Shown here in pieces: positions 14,877 through 22,950 of a stretch of DNA of 27,323 nucleotides. Below the pieces are notes generated by a model, which was not told the DNA's origin, ran no database searches, and was given only the letters and a program-made list of their open reading frames with translations. The stretch's first letter is position 1. Every line of letters begins with the position of its first letter. Origin of the DNA: an uncultured Oscillospiraceae bacterium. Its GTDB lineage: Bacteria; Bacillota; Clostridia; Oscillospirales; Acutalibacteraceae. The DNA is taken from NCBI GenBank assembly GCA_900553255.1, contig USCI01000027.1, forward strand, positions 1-27,323. Direction: 5' to 3'. A program made the position numbers and the translations under genes.

Positions 14877-15776
14877 ATGCGGGAATTGGTTTATACGGTG
14901 ACGGCGGAGTACGACGGGCAGTCGCTGCAGAGCTTTCTGCGGCGCGGCAACGGCTATTCCACCCGCATGCTCGCCCGCATCAAGCAGATTGACCGCGGCA
15001 TGACGGCGGACGGGCGGCCGATCCGCACCATCGACCGGGTGGCGGCCGGCCAGAAAATTGTCCTGAAGCTGCCGGAGGACACGGTGCAGGTCGAGCCGGT
15101 CGAGCTGCCTCTTGAAGTGCTGTACGAGGATGAGGCGGTGCTGCTGCTCAACAAGCCGCCGCGTATCGCGGTGCACCCCTCCGCGGGCCGCACCGAGCCG
15201 ACGGTGGCGAACGCGGTGGTGGCGCATTATCAGAAGGCCGGTAGCCCGGCTGCCTTTCGTCCGCTCAACCGCCTTGACCGCAACACCAGCGGGCTGCTGC
15301 TCGCCGCCAAAAACGCCCATGCCGCCCACGTCCTGTCCGATGCGCGTGCCGACGGCCGATTGCAGAAGGTGTATTACGCTGTTGCGCTCGGCAGGCTGGA
15401 GGGCAGCGGCACCATCGACCAGCCTATCCGCATCCGGGAGGGCTCCTGCATTGCCCGCGAGGTGGGGGAGGGCGGCAAGCCGAGCGTTACCCACTGGCAG
15501 GCTTTGGACTCGGACGGCGACATTACGCTGCTGCGGGTGGTCATCGATACCGGGCGCACCCATCAGATCCGGGTGCATATGGCGTGGCTCGGCCATCCGC
15601 TGGCCGGGGATACGCTGTACGGTACCGACGGGATGCGGCTGCCAAGGCACGCGCTCCACTGCGCCGAGATGGATTTCCCGCACCCGGAAAGCGGCGAGCT
15701 GATGCGGTTTGCCTGCCCGCTGCCCGACGACATGGCCGCACTGCTGAAAAACCACGGAATGGCGAATCCTTTCTGA
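14877..15776 (+). CDS. RluA-family pseudouridine synthase
   Basis: 299 residues. It isomerises selected uridines in ribosomal or other RNA to pseudouridine. An N-terminal S4-like RNA-binding region (about 8-68) precedes the catalytic domain (about 80-290). The family motif is RLDRNTSGLLLAAK, with the catalytic aspartate D134. Downstream landmarks include RTHQIRVHMAWLGHPLAGDTLYG, the conserved substrate-binding and fold-closing segment. GGGAGG lies about six bases before the ATG. The precise target (RluA, RluC or RluD type) cannot be assigned, so no symbol is given. It is divergently oriented from the response regulator and monocistronic, since the next gene has its own -10. Confidence 0.93.
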   Translation: MRELVYTVTAEYDGQSLQSFLRRGNGYSTRMLARIKQIDRGMTADGRPIRTIDRVAAGQKIVLKLPEDTVQVEPVELPLEVLYEDEAVLLLNKPPRIAVHPSAGRTEPTVANAVVAHYQKAGSPAAFRPLNRLDRNTSGLLLAAKNAHAAHVLSDARADGRLQKVYYAVALGRLEGSGTIDQPIRIREGSCIAREVGEGGKPSVTHWQALDSDGDITLLRVVIDTGRTHQIRVHMAWLGHPLAGDTLYGTDGMRLPRHALHCAEMDFPHPESGELMRFACPLPDDMAALLKNHGMANPF

Positions 15777-15816
15777 ATATTTTATTAACATTGTAGATAT
15801 CCAGGCACATGCGTTG

Positions 15817-15822
15817 TATAAT
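15817..15822 (+). promoter_or_regulatory. -10 element before the phospholipase C-like gene
   Basis: A perfect TATAAT lies 34 bases before the ATG at 15857. The best -35 (TTGTAG at 15791-15796) is 20 bases away, which is too far for a standard promoter, so only the -10 is called. Confidence 0.5.
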
Positions 15823-15856
15823 AGGGACAAATACCCTTCCGAAGGAGGGACAGGCA

Positions 15857-16798
15857 ATGCCGGCGATGATCACCCATTATTTATTTGCCAAGCGCGTGCT
15901 TTCCCAGCTGAAAAAACAGGGGCTGGAAACCGCCGATGATCCGATGGCGATGATCGGGGCGCAGGGCCCGGATGTGTTTTTCTTTCACCGGGTGCTGCCG
16001 TGGGAATTCGGTAAAAGCTATGCGCATGAGGGCAGCCGGCTGCATCACTGCAGCCCGGCCAAGCTGTTTGAAGCGTTCCGCCGGGTACTCAACCAGTATC
16101 CCGACGATACGGCGATGCGCGGCTATGTGGACGGCTTTTTCTGCCACTATGCCCTGGACCGGGCGGCGCACCCTTTTGTCTATTACTGGCAGGATGAGCT
16201 GGCGCGCCGGCAGCCGGGCTACGGCACCACGCCGAACCAGTATCACTTCCGCATCGAAAGCGCGCTCGACACCCTGACGCTGCGCCGGGAAACCGGCCGG
16301 CTGATCAGCGATTTCCGGCTGGTCAGCATCCTGCCCTCCGCCAAGCAGGCGGATTACAGCGCGGTCGGCCGGCTGTACCGGCCGGTATTCGCCTCGCTGC
16401 TCGGCGTCGATGCGCAGGAGAAGCACTTGTCCCTCGCGCCCGGCGATATGCGGCAGGCCATGGTGCTGATGACCGACCGCAGCGAGATGCGGCAGAAGCT
16501 GCTGCACATTCCGGAAAAGCTCGTGCGGCAGGGACATATCCTGACCTCGCTGCTGCGGCCGGTACGCGCGGACGACTGGGACTACGCCAACGAGGAGCAC
16601 CGCGAGTGGAACAACCCGTTTGACAGCAGCTATGTCAGCCGGGACGGCTTCTTTGACATTTACGACCTGGCCGTGGCGGAAGCGGTGGATATGATCCGTG
16701 CCTTCCATGAGGCTCTGCCGGCCGGCCGGTCGATGCTCGAAATCACGCAGGACCGCGGCTTCGGCAGCGATCTGCCCGGCGTGTATGACCGCAGCTGA
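15857..16798 (+). CDS. Zinc-dependent phospholipase C-like protein
   Basis: 313 residues. It shows the histidine/aspartate pattern of the bacterial zinc-dependent phospholipase C fold: H7 in MITH, D39 in GAQGPDVFFF, H57 and H63-H64, then H97, D101 and H105 in CHYALDRAAHP, and H130 with E134 in HFRIESALD. There is no signal peptide or membrane segment, unlike secreted toxins such as the Clostridium alpha-toxin, so a cytoplasmic metal-dependent hydrolase is likely and a lecithinase function should not be assumed. GAAGGAGGG lies eight bases before the ATG. luxS follows after 19 bases, so the two are probably one transcript. Confidence 0.82.
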   Translation: MPAMITHYLFAKRVLSQLKKQGLETADDPMAMIGAQGPDVFFFHRVLPWEFGKSYAHEGSRLHHCSPAKLFEAFRRVLNQYPDDTAMRGYVDGFFCHYALDRAAHPFVYYWQDELARRQPGYGTTPNQYHFRIESALDTLTLRRETGRLISDFRLVSILPSAKQADYSAVGRLYRPVFASLLGVDAQEKHLSLAPGDMRQAMVLMTDRSEMRQKLLHIPEKLVRQGHILTSLLRPVRADDWDYANEEHREWNNPFDSSYVSRDGFFDIYDLAVAEAVDMIRAFHEALPAGRSMLEITQDRGFGSDLPGVYDRS

Positions 16799-16817
16799 GA
16801 AAGGAAGAACCGTACAT

Positions 16818-17288
16818 ATGGAAAAGATCGCCAGCTTTCAGGTTGACCATACCCGGCTGCTGCCGGGCATGTACATCTCCCGCATCGACGATGATGTGGC
16901 GACCTACGACATCCGCTTTATCAAGCCGAACACGCCGCCGTTTATGCCGGTGGCGGCGATGCATACCATCGAGCATCTCTTTGCCACCTATGCGCGCAGC
17001 AGTGCCTGGGGGAAAGGGATTGTCTATGTAGGGCCGATGGGCTGCCGCACCGGGTTTTATCTGCTCACCCGCACGGGCGGGCATCCGGATGCGGTACCGC
17101 CGGCGGACGCCGTCCGGCTGGTGCAGGAGGCGATGGCCTTCATCGCGGCATTCGACGGCGCTATCCCCGGCGCGACCGAGCCGGAATGCGGTAACTACCG
17201 CGAGCACGACCTGCCCGGCGCGCGTGCGCTTGCCGCGCGGATGCGGGATACGCTCGCCGGCTGGACGGCCGAAAAACTGGCGTACTGA
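16818..17288 (+). CDS. luxS: S-ribosylhomocysteine lyase
   Basis: 156 residues, the usual LuxS length. It cleaves S-ribosylhomocysteine to homocysteine and DPD, the precursor of autoinducer-2, within the activated methyl cycle. The metal site H49, H53 (HTIEH) and C124 (ECGNYREHD), the catalytic C76 in GPMGCRTGF and E52 are all present. The start has AAAGGAAG about 11 bases upstream; an open reading upstream lies inside the preceding gene in another frame. It is followed by a strong terminator. No pfs/mtnN gene is in the window. Confidence 0.97.
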   Translation: MEKIASFQVDHTRLLPGMYISRIDDDVATYDIRFIKPNTPPFMPVAAMHTIEHLFATYARSSAWGKGIVYVGPMGCRTGFYLLTRTGGHPDAVPPADAVRLVQEAMAFIAAFDGAIPGATEPECGNYREHDLPGARALAARMRDTLAGWTAEKLAY

Positions 17289-17334
17289 CGGGATAAGGGA
17301 CGAAGCGGAAAAGCGCGGCCTCGGCAAACGGAAG

Positions 17335-17373
17335 AAAGAGACGGAGAACCGGGATGGTTTTCCGTCTCTTTTC
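17335..17373 (+). terminator. Intrinsic terminator after luxS
   Basis: AAAGAGACGGA-G-AACC (17335-17350) pairs with 17356-17371 through a five-base loop, with one G-U pair, ending in TTTT. Confidence 0.9.
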
Positions 17374-17507
17374 GCATTGGAAAGTGTCGGTTTACGCAGC
17401 AGATTCACCTGGAACGCCGGAAACGGCGCTGGGACAGGTGCCTTCTGTGGTTGTCCGTGCCAAATCAAAGGGGAATTGGTGTGAAATTCTAGGCAAAAAA
17501 ATAAAAA

Positions 17508-17524
17508 GGTTGCAAAATTGTCAT
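17508..17524 (+). promoter_or_regulatory. Operator copy 1, first M23 gene
   Basis: GGTTGCAAAATTGTCAT. Its core TTGCAA-N2-TTGTCA is an imperfect dyad and contains the -35 hexamer of the promoter. It matches copy 2 at 15 of 17 positions. Confidence 0.6.
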
Positions 17525-17538
17525 CATTTGCATATAAT
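17510..17538 (+). promoter_or_regulatory. Sigma-A promoter of the first M23 gene
   Basis: TTGCAA (17510-17515) and a perfect TATAAT (17533-17538) are 17 bases apart; the start would fall near 17545. The -35 is embedded in operator copy 1 and copy 2 begins about five bases after the start. Confidence 0.75.
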
Positions 17539-17549
17539 AAGACGTAGAT

Positions 17550-17566
17550 GGTTACAAAGTTGTCAT
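17550..17566 (+). promoter_or_regulatory. Operator copy 2, first M23 gene
   Basis: GGTTACAAAGTTGTCAT, exactly 42 bases (four helical turns) downstream of copy 1. The position just after the transcription start suggests repression, possibly by looping between copies; this is inference. Confidence 0.6.
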
Positions 17567-17642
17567 TTTTCCGCGGCGGATGGACCGGGGTAGGTTCGGG
17601 GCCGCGTTTGCATTAGGACAAGCATGGACGGGAGGGACACCC

Positions 17643-19274
17643 TTGGACGAGCTTAAAGAGGAACGGCAGACCGCCGCGGCGGAAACCGGCCGCTGCGGCG
17701 GCAAAACGAAAAAAGGACGCTTTCGGCGTGCGGCGGAGGCTTTCGAGCTGGGATACCGGGTGTGCTATCTTCTGGGTATGCAGACGCTGCGGACCGGCAG
17801 GGCGCTGGAACGCCGACTGACCAAGCTGCTTACACCGGCCGTTCGTGCTGTCCGCCGCGGCGCGGCGCGCATGGCGGCGCGGCTGTCCGGCTGGCTGCAG
17901 CGCAGCGGCCGTACGCTGCGCGGGGAATTTGCGCAGGCGGGCCGACTGGTGCGCGAGGCGTGGCAGCGGCATCCGGCGATCGGAATCCTGCAGGCGCTCA
18001 AGCTGCCTGTACTGGCGGTACGCCGGCACAAAAAGGCGGTCGTGCGCACGCTGAATGTGGCGATGCCGGCGGCGGCGGTTCTGGTGCTGGCGCTGACGGT
18101 GCATTATTGGAGCCATCTGACCTTTGCGCTGGCACTCGAATATGACGGGCAGCCGCTCGGGTATATCCGTGACGAATCGGTTTATGACGATGCGGCGGCT
18201 ATGGCGGCCGGCCGGGTCATCAATGAAGGCAACGCGTTCCAGGTGGAGTGCGCGCCGCGGCTGACGCTGGCGGTGGTATCCTCGTCGGAGCTGCTGGATC
18301 AGAATGCGCTGTGCGACAAGATCCTGCAGTCCTCAAGCGAGGAAATCGAGCGGGCCAGCGGGCTGTATATCGACAATCGCTTTGAGGGCGCAGTCAGCAG
18401 CCGCGCCGGGCTGGAGGCGCTGCTGGAAAGCGTGATGGCGCCGTACCGTTCCGATGATGCCACCGAGCGGGTGGAGTTCGTACAAAAGGTGGAAATCATC
18501 GACGGGCTGTATCCCACCGTTTCGGTGGTGGAGCTCGACCAGGTGAGTGCTTATCTTGGGACAAGCGTGACGGCGACAGCCGATACGCAGAGCCATTCGC
18601 CGCTGACGGTGAAGGTCACCCGTACCATCACCTACGAGGAAACGGTGGACTATACCACCGAGACGGTGGAGGATGAAGGGCAGTACCTCGGCTACCGCGC
18701 ACAGCGCAACGCCGGGGAAGAAGGCATTGATACCATCACCGCGGATGTAACCTATATCGGCGGGGAGGAGCAGTCGCGCCGGATCCTGTCGGTAGAGCGC
18801 ACCAGGGAGCCGGTCAACGAGGTAATCGTCGTCGGCGCGATGAAGTACGACGACAGCGTGGAATACGGTGACGGCAAGGCTACCGGCCGCTTTATCTGGC
18901 CGGTTCCGGGCTATCACGGCATCTATGGCGACTACGGCCCGCGCGGCAGCGGCTGGCACGACGGCGTGGATATCTCCGGCAGTGCTATTCACGGCAAGCC
19001 GATTATCGCCGCCGACGGCGGTACGGTGATCGTGGCCAACGCCACCGACGAATGGGGTGCAGGCTGGGGCTATTATGTGCTGATCGACCATGGCAACGGC
19101 TATCAGACCCGGTATGCCCACTGCAGCGCGGTCAATGTTACGGTGGGGCAAAAGGTGGCGCAGGGGCAGCTGATCGGGCTGGTCGGCAACACCGGCGACA
19201 GCTACGGTGCGCACTGCCATTTTGAAATCCTGGTGAACGGTGTTTCACAGAACCCGCTGAATTTTGTCCAGTAA
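17643..19274 (+). CDS. Membrane-anchored M23 peptidase with G5 domain (paralogue 1)
   Basis: 543 residues. A long basic cytoplasmic segment (about 1-135), one membrane helix (about 139-155), an extracytoplasmic region with YDGQPLGYIRDESVYDDA (about 167-305), a G5 domain (about 320-398) and an M23 metallopeptidase domain (about 415-540). Zinc-site residues H439 and D443 (WHDGVD) and the H524-x-H526 pair (GAHCHF) are present, so it should cleave peptidoglycan cross-bridges or stem peptides. Start: TTG at 17643 with GGGAGGG six bases upstream; from this start it aligns without gaps to the start of paralogue 2 for about 305 residues, which supports it over ATG 17580. It lacks the LysM domain seen in its neighbour. 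Confidence 0.88.
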   Translation: MDELKEERQTAAAETGRCGGKTKKGRFRRAAEAFELGYRVCYLLGMQTLRTGRALERRLTKLLTPAVRAVRRGAARMAARLSGWLQRSGRTLRGEFAQAGRLVREAWQRHPAIGILQALKLPVLAVRRHKKAVVRTLNVAMPAAAVLVLALTVHYWSHLTFALALEYDGQPLGYIRDESVYDDAAAMAAGRVINEGNAFQVECAPRLTLAVVSSSELLDQNALCDKILQSSSEEIERASGLYIDNRFEGAVSSRAGLEALLESVMAPYRSDDATERVEFVQKVEIIDGLYPTVSVVELDQVSAYLGTSVTATADTQSHSPLTVKVTRTITYEETVDYTTETVEDEGQYLGYRAQRNAGEEGIDTITADVTYIGGEEQSRRILSVERTREPVNEVIVVGAMKYDDSVEYGDGKATGRFIWPVPGYHGIYGDYGPRGSGWHDGVDISGSAIHGKPIIAADGGTVIVANATDEWGAGWGYYVLIDHGNGYQTRYAHCSAVNVTVGQKVAQGQLIGLVGNTGDSYGAHCHFEILVNGVSQNPLNFVQ

Positions 19275-19280
19275 TCAACC

Positions 19281-19315
19281 AAAACGGGCGGGCAGAAATG
19301 CTCCGTCCGTTTTCC
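19281..19315 (+). terminator. Intrinsic terminator after M23 paralogue 1
   Basis: AAAACGGGCGG (19281-19291) pairs with CCGTCCGTTTT (19303-19313) with one G-U pair, ending in a T-run. Confidence 0.85.
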
Positions 19316-19491
19316 TATGCCATCGTTCTGCGGTGCAGGACGAAATCTGTCGTGCAGCCGCCTTCCACCGGGATTCCAATAGAGGAAGCGGCTGGCGGAG
19401 CAAAAAGCGCAATCTGTGTGCTTATACACCGAATAATGATGACTTCGTTGAATAAATTATAACAAAAAAGCATGAACTTGCCCGGAAAGCC

Positions 19492-19519
19492 TTGATTTTT
19501 TTGCGAAAACCGGTATAAT
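19492..19519 (+). promoter_or_regulatory. Sigma-A promoter of the second M23 gene
   Basis: TTGATT (19492-19497) and a perfect TATAAT (19514-19519) with 16 bases between. The start near 19526 leaves a leader of about 160 bases. Confidence 0.75.
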
Positions 19520-19541
19520 AGTAGGCATGTGATTTTTAATT

Positions 19542-19558
19542 ATGACAAACTTGTAACC
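19542..19558 (-). promoter_or_regulatory. Operator copy 3, second M23 gene (inverted)
   Basis: On the minus strand GGTTACAAGTTTGTCAT, 15 of 17 identical to copy 2 and with the same TTACAA-N2-TTGTCA dyad. It lies about 16 bases after the predicted transcription start. Confidence 0.55.
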
Positions 19559-19686
19559 TTTTTTCGCTGTGCACCCTTCGGTTTTTCCGGCGAGGAATGT
19601 CGGAAAAACGGCGGGACGCACCAGAAAAGCGGCTGTGTCATATTCTGGTGATGAGGCCGCTATTTGGGGGAAAGGAAGTGAGCTGT

Positions 19687-21441
19687 ATGAGTAACCCTAT
19701 ACAGGACGAGAATCCGGTTCGCGTGTGGCTGGATCGCGGCGTGCGGATTTGGAAAAGCAAGGTATGTCCACGGCTGAAAGCGGCCTATGGGCTTTCATAC
19801 AGGTTCTGCTATCTGGTTGGCATGTATACCCTCCGTGCGGGGAAAAGCGCCGGGCGTAAAATAGCTTCGGCTTTCCGTCCCTGCGGTCGGGCGCTGTACA
19901 AAGCCGCCGACTGGCTGCTGCTGCGTCACCTGCGTGCGCTGGCCGGCGAGTGCAAACGCTTTGGGCAGGGCTTCCCGCTTGCGGTGCGCAAGCTGAAGGA
20001 GGCTTTCCGGCGCCATCCGCTGCTGGTGATCCCGCAGCTGCTGTTTCTGCCGGTCCAGGCGGTACGGCGTCACCGCAAGGCGGTGGTTTCGCTGATCAAT
20101 CTCGCGATGCCGGCGGCGGCATGTGTGGTGCTGTTTTTTACCGTGCAGTACTGGAGCAACCTGACCTTCGCGCTGTCGCTTGAATACGACGGGCAGCAGC
20201 TTGGCTATATCCGTGATGAATCCGTGTTTGATGATGCGGTGAACATGGCTGCCGAGCGGGTTATCAATACCGACGATTCCTTTGTGGTTGAGCGTACGCC
20301 CAGACTGACGCTGGCGGTGGTATCCTCGTCGGAGCTGCTGGACAGGAACACGGTCTGCGACAGGATTCTGATGACCTCCGGCGATGCGATTACGCAGGCG
20401 AGCGGCCTGTATGTGGACAACAAGTTCCAGGGGGCGGTCGCTGACCGTGCGGCGCTGGACGGCGTCCTGGATGGGATTCTGGATCAGTACCGCACCGGTG
20501 CGGAAAACGAACGGGCGGAATTTGTGCAGAAGGTAGAGGTCGTGGACGGCCTGTATCCCACCACTGCCGTAGTGGAGGCACAGCAGATGCAGGAGTTCCT
20601 CACCAGCGAGACGGTGGTGGAAAAGCTCTATACGGCGGTTCCCAACGACTCGGTGAGCCTCATTGCGGACAAATTCAATATGTCGATGGACGAGCTGCGG
20701 GCGATGAATCCGCAGATGGTAAACGACTTCATCCTTGTGGGTGACGAGCTGGTGGTTCAGCGTCCGCAGCAGTTCCTGCGGGTAAAGGTGATCCGGACCA
20801 TCGAGTACGATGAGGATATAAATTATGCCACCCTGAAGGAAACCGACAGCAGTCAGTATGTCGGCTACGAACGGGTCAAGGTGGAGGGTGTGACCGGCAA
20901 ACGGCACATCAAGGCGGAGATCGTCCTCATGGACGGCATGGAGCAGTCCCGCGAGATCCTGGAGAACACGGTGATCCAAGAGGCGGTCAACAAGGTGATT
21001 GTGGTAGGCTCCAAGGCCTACGGCAGCGACAACACGGTCACCGAGGGAGACGGGATTACCAATGGCCAGTATGTCTGGCCGATTCCGGCCGGTCAGGTGA
21101 TATCGCAGCCCTACCATTCCGGGCACCGTGCGCTGGACCTGTCCGGCGGCGTGCTCAACAAGCCGGTTATTGCCGCCGACGGCGGTGTGGTCGTGGAGGC
21201 AAATGCTACCGACTGGTGGGGAGCAGGCTGGGGCTATTATGTGCTCATCCGCCATCAGAACGGCGATTTGACCCGGTATGCCCACCTCAACAGGGTTGAT
21301 GTGGTGGTCGGACAAAAGGTATCGCAGGCGCAGCAAATCGGGCTCGCGGGTAGTTCGGGGCGCAGCACAGGCCCGCACCTGCATTTTGAGCTGATCCGCG
21401 GCGGCGTCCAGATCAATCCGCTGCCCTATCTCAAGCGCTGA
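19687..21441 (+). CDS. Membrane-anchored M23 peptidase with LysM and G5 domains (paralogue 2)
   Basis: 584 residues. Same plan as paralogue 1: basic cytoplasmic segment (1-135), membrane helix (about 138-156), YDGQQLGYIRDESVFDDA region (167-305), then a LysM peptidoglycan-binding domain (about 311-358, with YTAVPNDSVSLIADKF and MNP), a G5 domain (about 362-443) and the M23 domain (about 463-580) with H480 and D484 (GHRALD) and H564-x-H566 (GPHLHF). It should bind and cut peptidoglycan at the membrane-wall interface. The ATG at 19687 follows GGAAAGGAAGTGA; an upstream in-frame ATG at 19597 has no good site and would break the alignment of starts with paralogue 1. It is the ancestral-looking or LysM-gained copy of a tandem duplication. 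Confidence 0.9.
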   Translation: MSNPIQDENPVRVWLDRGVRIWKSKVCPRLKAAYGLSYRFCYLVGMYTLRAGKSAGRKIASAFRPCGRALYKAADWLLLRHLRALAGECKRFGQGFPLAVRKLKEAFRRHPLLVIPQLLFLPVQAVRRHRKAVVSLINLAMPAAACVVLFFTVQYWSNLTFALSLEYDGQQLGYIRDESVFDDAVNMAAERVINTDDSFVVERTPRLTLAVVSSSELLDRNTVCDRILMTSGDAITQASGLYVDNKFQGAVADRAALDGVLDGILDQYRTGAENERAEFVQKVEVVDGLYPTTAVVEAQQMQEFLTSETVVEKLYTAVPNDSVSLIADKFNMSMDELRAMNPQMVNDFILVGDELVVQRPQQFLRVKVIRTIEYDEDINYATLKETDSSQYVGYERVKVEGVTGKRHIKAEIVLMDGMEQSREILENTVIQEAVNKVIVVGSKAYGSDNTVTEGDGITNGQYVWPIPAGQVISQPYHSGHRALDLSGGVLNKPVIAADGGVVVEANATDWWGAGWGYYVLIRHQNGDLTRYAHLNRVDVVVGQKVSQAQQIGLAGSSGRSTGPHLHFELIRGGVQINPLPYLKR

Positions 21442-21751
21442 AGGGGATATTAGGACTAAGAAAAACGGGCGGTTTTGAACTGCCCGTTTTTTGTTTATGG
21501 ATTGCTTAAGGGAACCCAGGAAAGTTTTGCAAAGGCTTCCGAAGGTAAGCAGGACGGGCGTAAAAATGCCGGATGCCGCCGGCCGGGCTGTTATCCGTTT
21601 CCGGATGACGAGGCAGGTGCTGCGGTGTCAGACTTGCGTGGTCAAGCCGGCGGTACGCCCTCCCAGAACCTGTGCCGGTTTCGCCCGCTGGGGAGATTGC
21701 CCGGATGCCGGCTGCATGTTGTTCCGGTGAAGCGGGATATGGAGGAGAAAT
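21442..21751. other. Intergenic region before the esterase gene
   Basis: 310 bases. Apart from the terminator at 21459-21493, I see no convincing promoter or conserved structure. Short open frames are present but without ribosome binding sites or recognisable products. Confidence 0.5.
21459..21493 (+). terminator. Intrinsic terminator after M23 paralogue 2
   Basis: AAAAACGGGC-GGTT pairs with AACT-GCCCGTTTTT across a three-base loop (one G-U), ending in a T-run. Confidence 0.9.
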
Positions 21752-22888
21752 ATGCCGAGTTTAAAAAGCAAGCTGCTGTACGGGGCGCTCAAAAGTGTGA
21801 AGCCCTTGCTGACCGGGGTGGACATCCCTAAGCAGCGCAAGGGAATGGATCTGCTGCGATACGTGTATGCGCTGCCGAAAAGCGTGGAGCTCCGTAAGGC
21901 GGAAAGCAACGGCATGCGGGGGGAGTGGGCGATTCCGGCGGAGGCCGTGCCGGGCAAGGTGATCCTGTATTCGCATGGCGGAGCCTATATTTCCGGGTCG
22001 CCGTCCACTCACGAGCCGATTATCTGCCGGCTGGCGGAGCAGAGCCATATACCGGTTTTTGCCTATCCTTACCGCCTGGCGCCGGAAAACCCGTTTCCGG
22101 CTGCATTGGAGGACGCCAAGGCGGCGGTAGCCTATTTGCAAACGCAGGGATATGCGCTGCCGGACATGGTTTTCTGCGGCGATTCGGCCGGCGGAGGGCT
22201 AACGCTTGCCCTGACGATGGCCCTGCGCGATAGGGGCAGCGCCTTGCCGGCGGCTTTGGTGGTGATCTCCCCGTGGACCGATCTGGCGATGTCCCGCCGC
22301 AGCCACCGTCTGAACGAGCCGCTTGATCCGCTGCTGTCGCTGGACGAACTGCGCCGTGCCGCCCGGCTGTATGCCGGTGACACGCCGGTGCGCGATCCTT
22401 ATATTTCTCCGCTGTACGGCGATTTTACCGGATTTCCGCCGACGCTGATCCATGTGGGCAGTGAGGAGATGCTGCTCGATGACGCCAAAGAGCTTGCCAC
22501 GGCAATGGATGCGCAGGGCGTCTGCGCCGACATCGACATATATGAAGGCATGTTCCATGTCTGGCATCAGTATGATCTGCCGGAGGCCCATGCGGCGATG
22601 GAGAAGATCACCTCGTTTATGTACATGACGCTGGAGATCGGCGGAGAAAAGCGCCGGGAAATCCGCATTGGAGGCCGCTACCGTCATTTCAAGGGGCGGG
22701 ATTACCGCGTGCTCCACGTTGCGCGGGACAGTGAAACGCTCGAGGAGCTGGTGGTCTATCAGCAGCTGTACGGGGAGGGCGGCATATGGGTGCGGCCGCA
22801 GGCGATGTTTTTGGAATATATTGAACGCGGCGGCAGGCGGATTCCCCGCTTTGCCGAGGTGGACGAGGAAGAGGGACAAACGCAATAG
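21752..22888 (+). CDS. HSL-family alpha/beta-hydrolase fused to DUF1653
   Basis: 378 residues. Residues about 1-295 form a hormone-sensitive-lipase-type esterase: oxyanion motif HGGAYISGS (75-83), nucleophile S145 in GDSAGG, acid D243 in EEMLLDD and H269 in GMFHVW. Substrates of this family are short acyl esters; no signal peptide is present. Residues about 306-372 match DUF1653: GGRYRHFKGRDYRVLHVA, then ELVVYQQLYG and WVRPQAMFLEYI, ending in IPRF. DUF1653 normally occurs as a small stand-alone protein, so this is a fusion. GGAGGAG lies five bases before the ATG. It is monocistronic, flanked by terminators. Confidence 0.9.
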   Translation: MPSLKSKLLYGALKSVKPLLTGVDIPKQRKGMDLLRYVYALPKSVELRKAESNGMRGEWAIPAEAVPGKVILYSHGGAYISGSPSTHEPIICRLAEQSHIPVFAYPYRLAPENPFPAALEDAKAAVAYLQTQGYALPDMVFCGDSAGGGLTLALTMALRDRGSALPAALVVISPWTDLAMSRRSHRLNEPLDPLLSLDELRRAARLYAGDTPVRDPYISPLYGDFTGFPPTLIHVGSEEMLLDDAKELATAMDAQGVCADIDIYEGMFHVWHQYDLPEAHAAMEKITSFMYMTLEIGGEKRREIRIGGRYRHFKGRDYRVLHVARDSETLEELVVYQQLYGEGGIWVRPQAMFLEYIERGGRRIPRFAEVDEEEGQTQ

Positions 22889-22895
22889 CTGTCTC

Positions 22896-22941
22896 AAAAG
22901 GCCCGCCCGGGAAAGTTTTCACTTTCCCGGGCGGGCCTTTT
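22896..22941. terminator. Bidirectional intrinsic terminator
   Basis: A perfect 21-base stem (22896-22916 with 22921-22941) around TTTC, with GGCCCGCCCGGGAAAG as its core and A-run/T-run ends on both strands. It ends the esterase gene and the convergent transglutaminase-like gene. Confidence 0.93.
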
Positions 22942-22950
22942 GTCTGCGTT

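Larger units (their letters stand above)
17289..17642. other. Intergenic region between luxS and the first M23 gene
   Basis: 354 bases holding the luxS terminator (17335-17373), a promoter (17510-17538) and two operator copies (17508-17524, 17550-17566). The stretch 17374-17507 shows nothing recognisable. Confidence 0.6.
19275..19686. other. Intergenic region between the two M23 genes
   Basis: 412 bases: terminator (19281-19315), promoter (19492-19519), operator (19542-19558) and a leader of about 160 bases. In 19320-19490 I see only an imperfect hairpin (about 19328-19356) and AT-rich sequence, no gene. Confidence 0.55.

Noticed and set aside
19795..21384. A 529-residue minus-strand frame opposite the second M23 gene.
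   Set aside because: Antisense shadow with no plausible start and low-complexity His/Arg/Val content.
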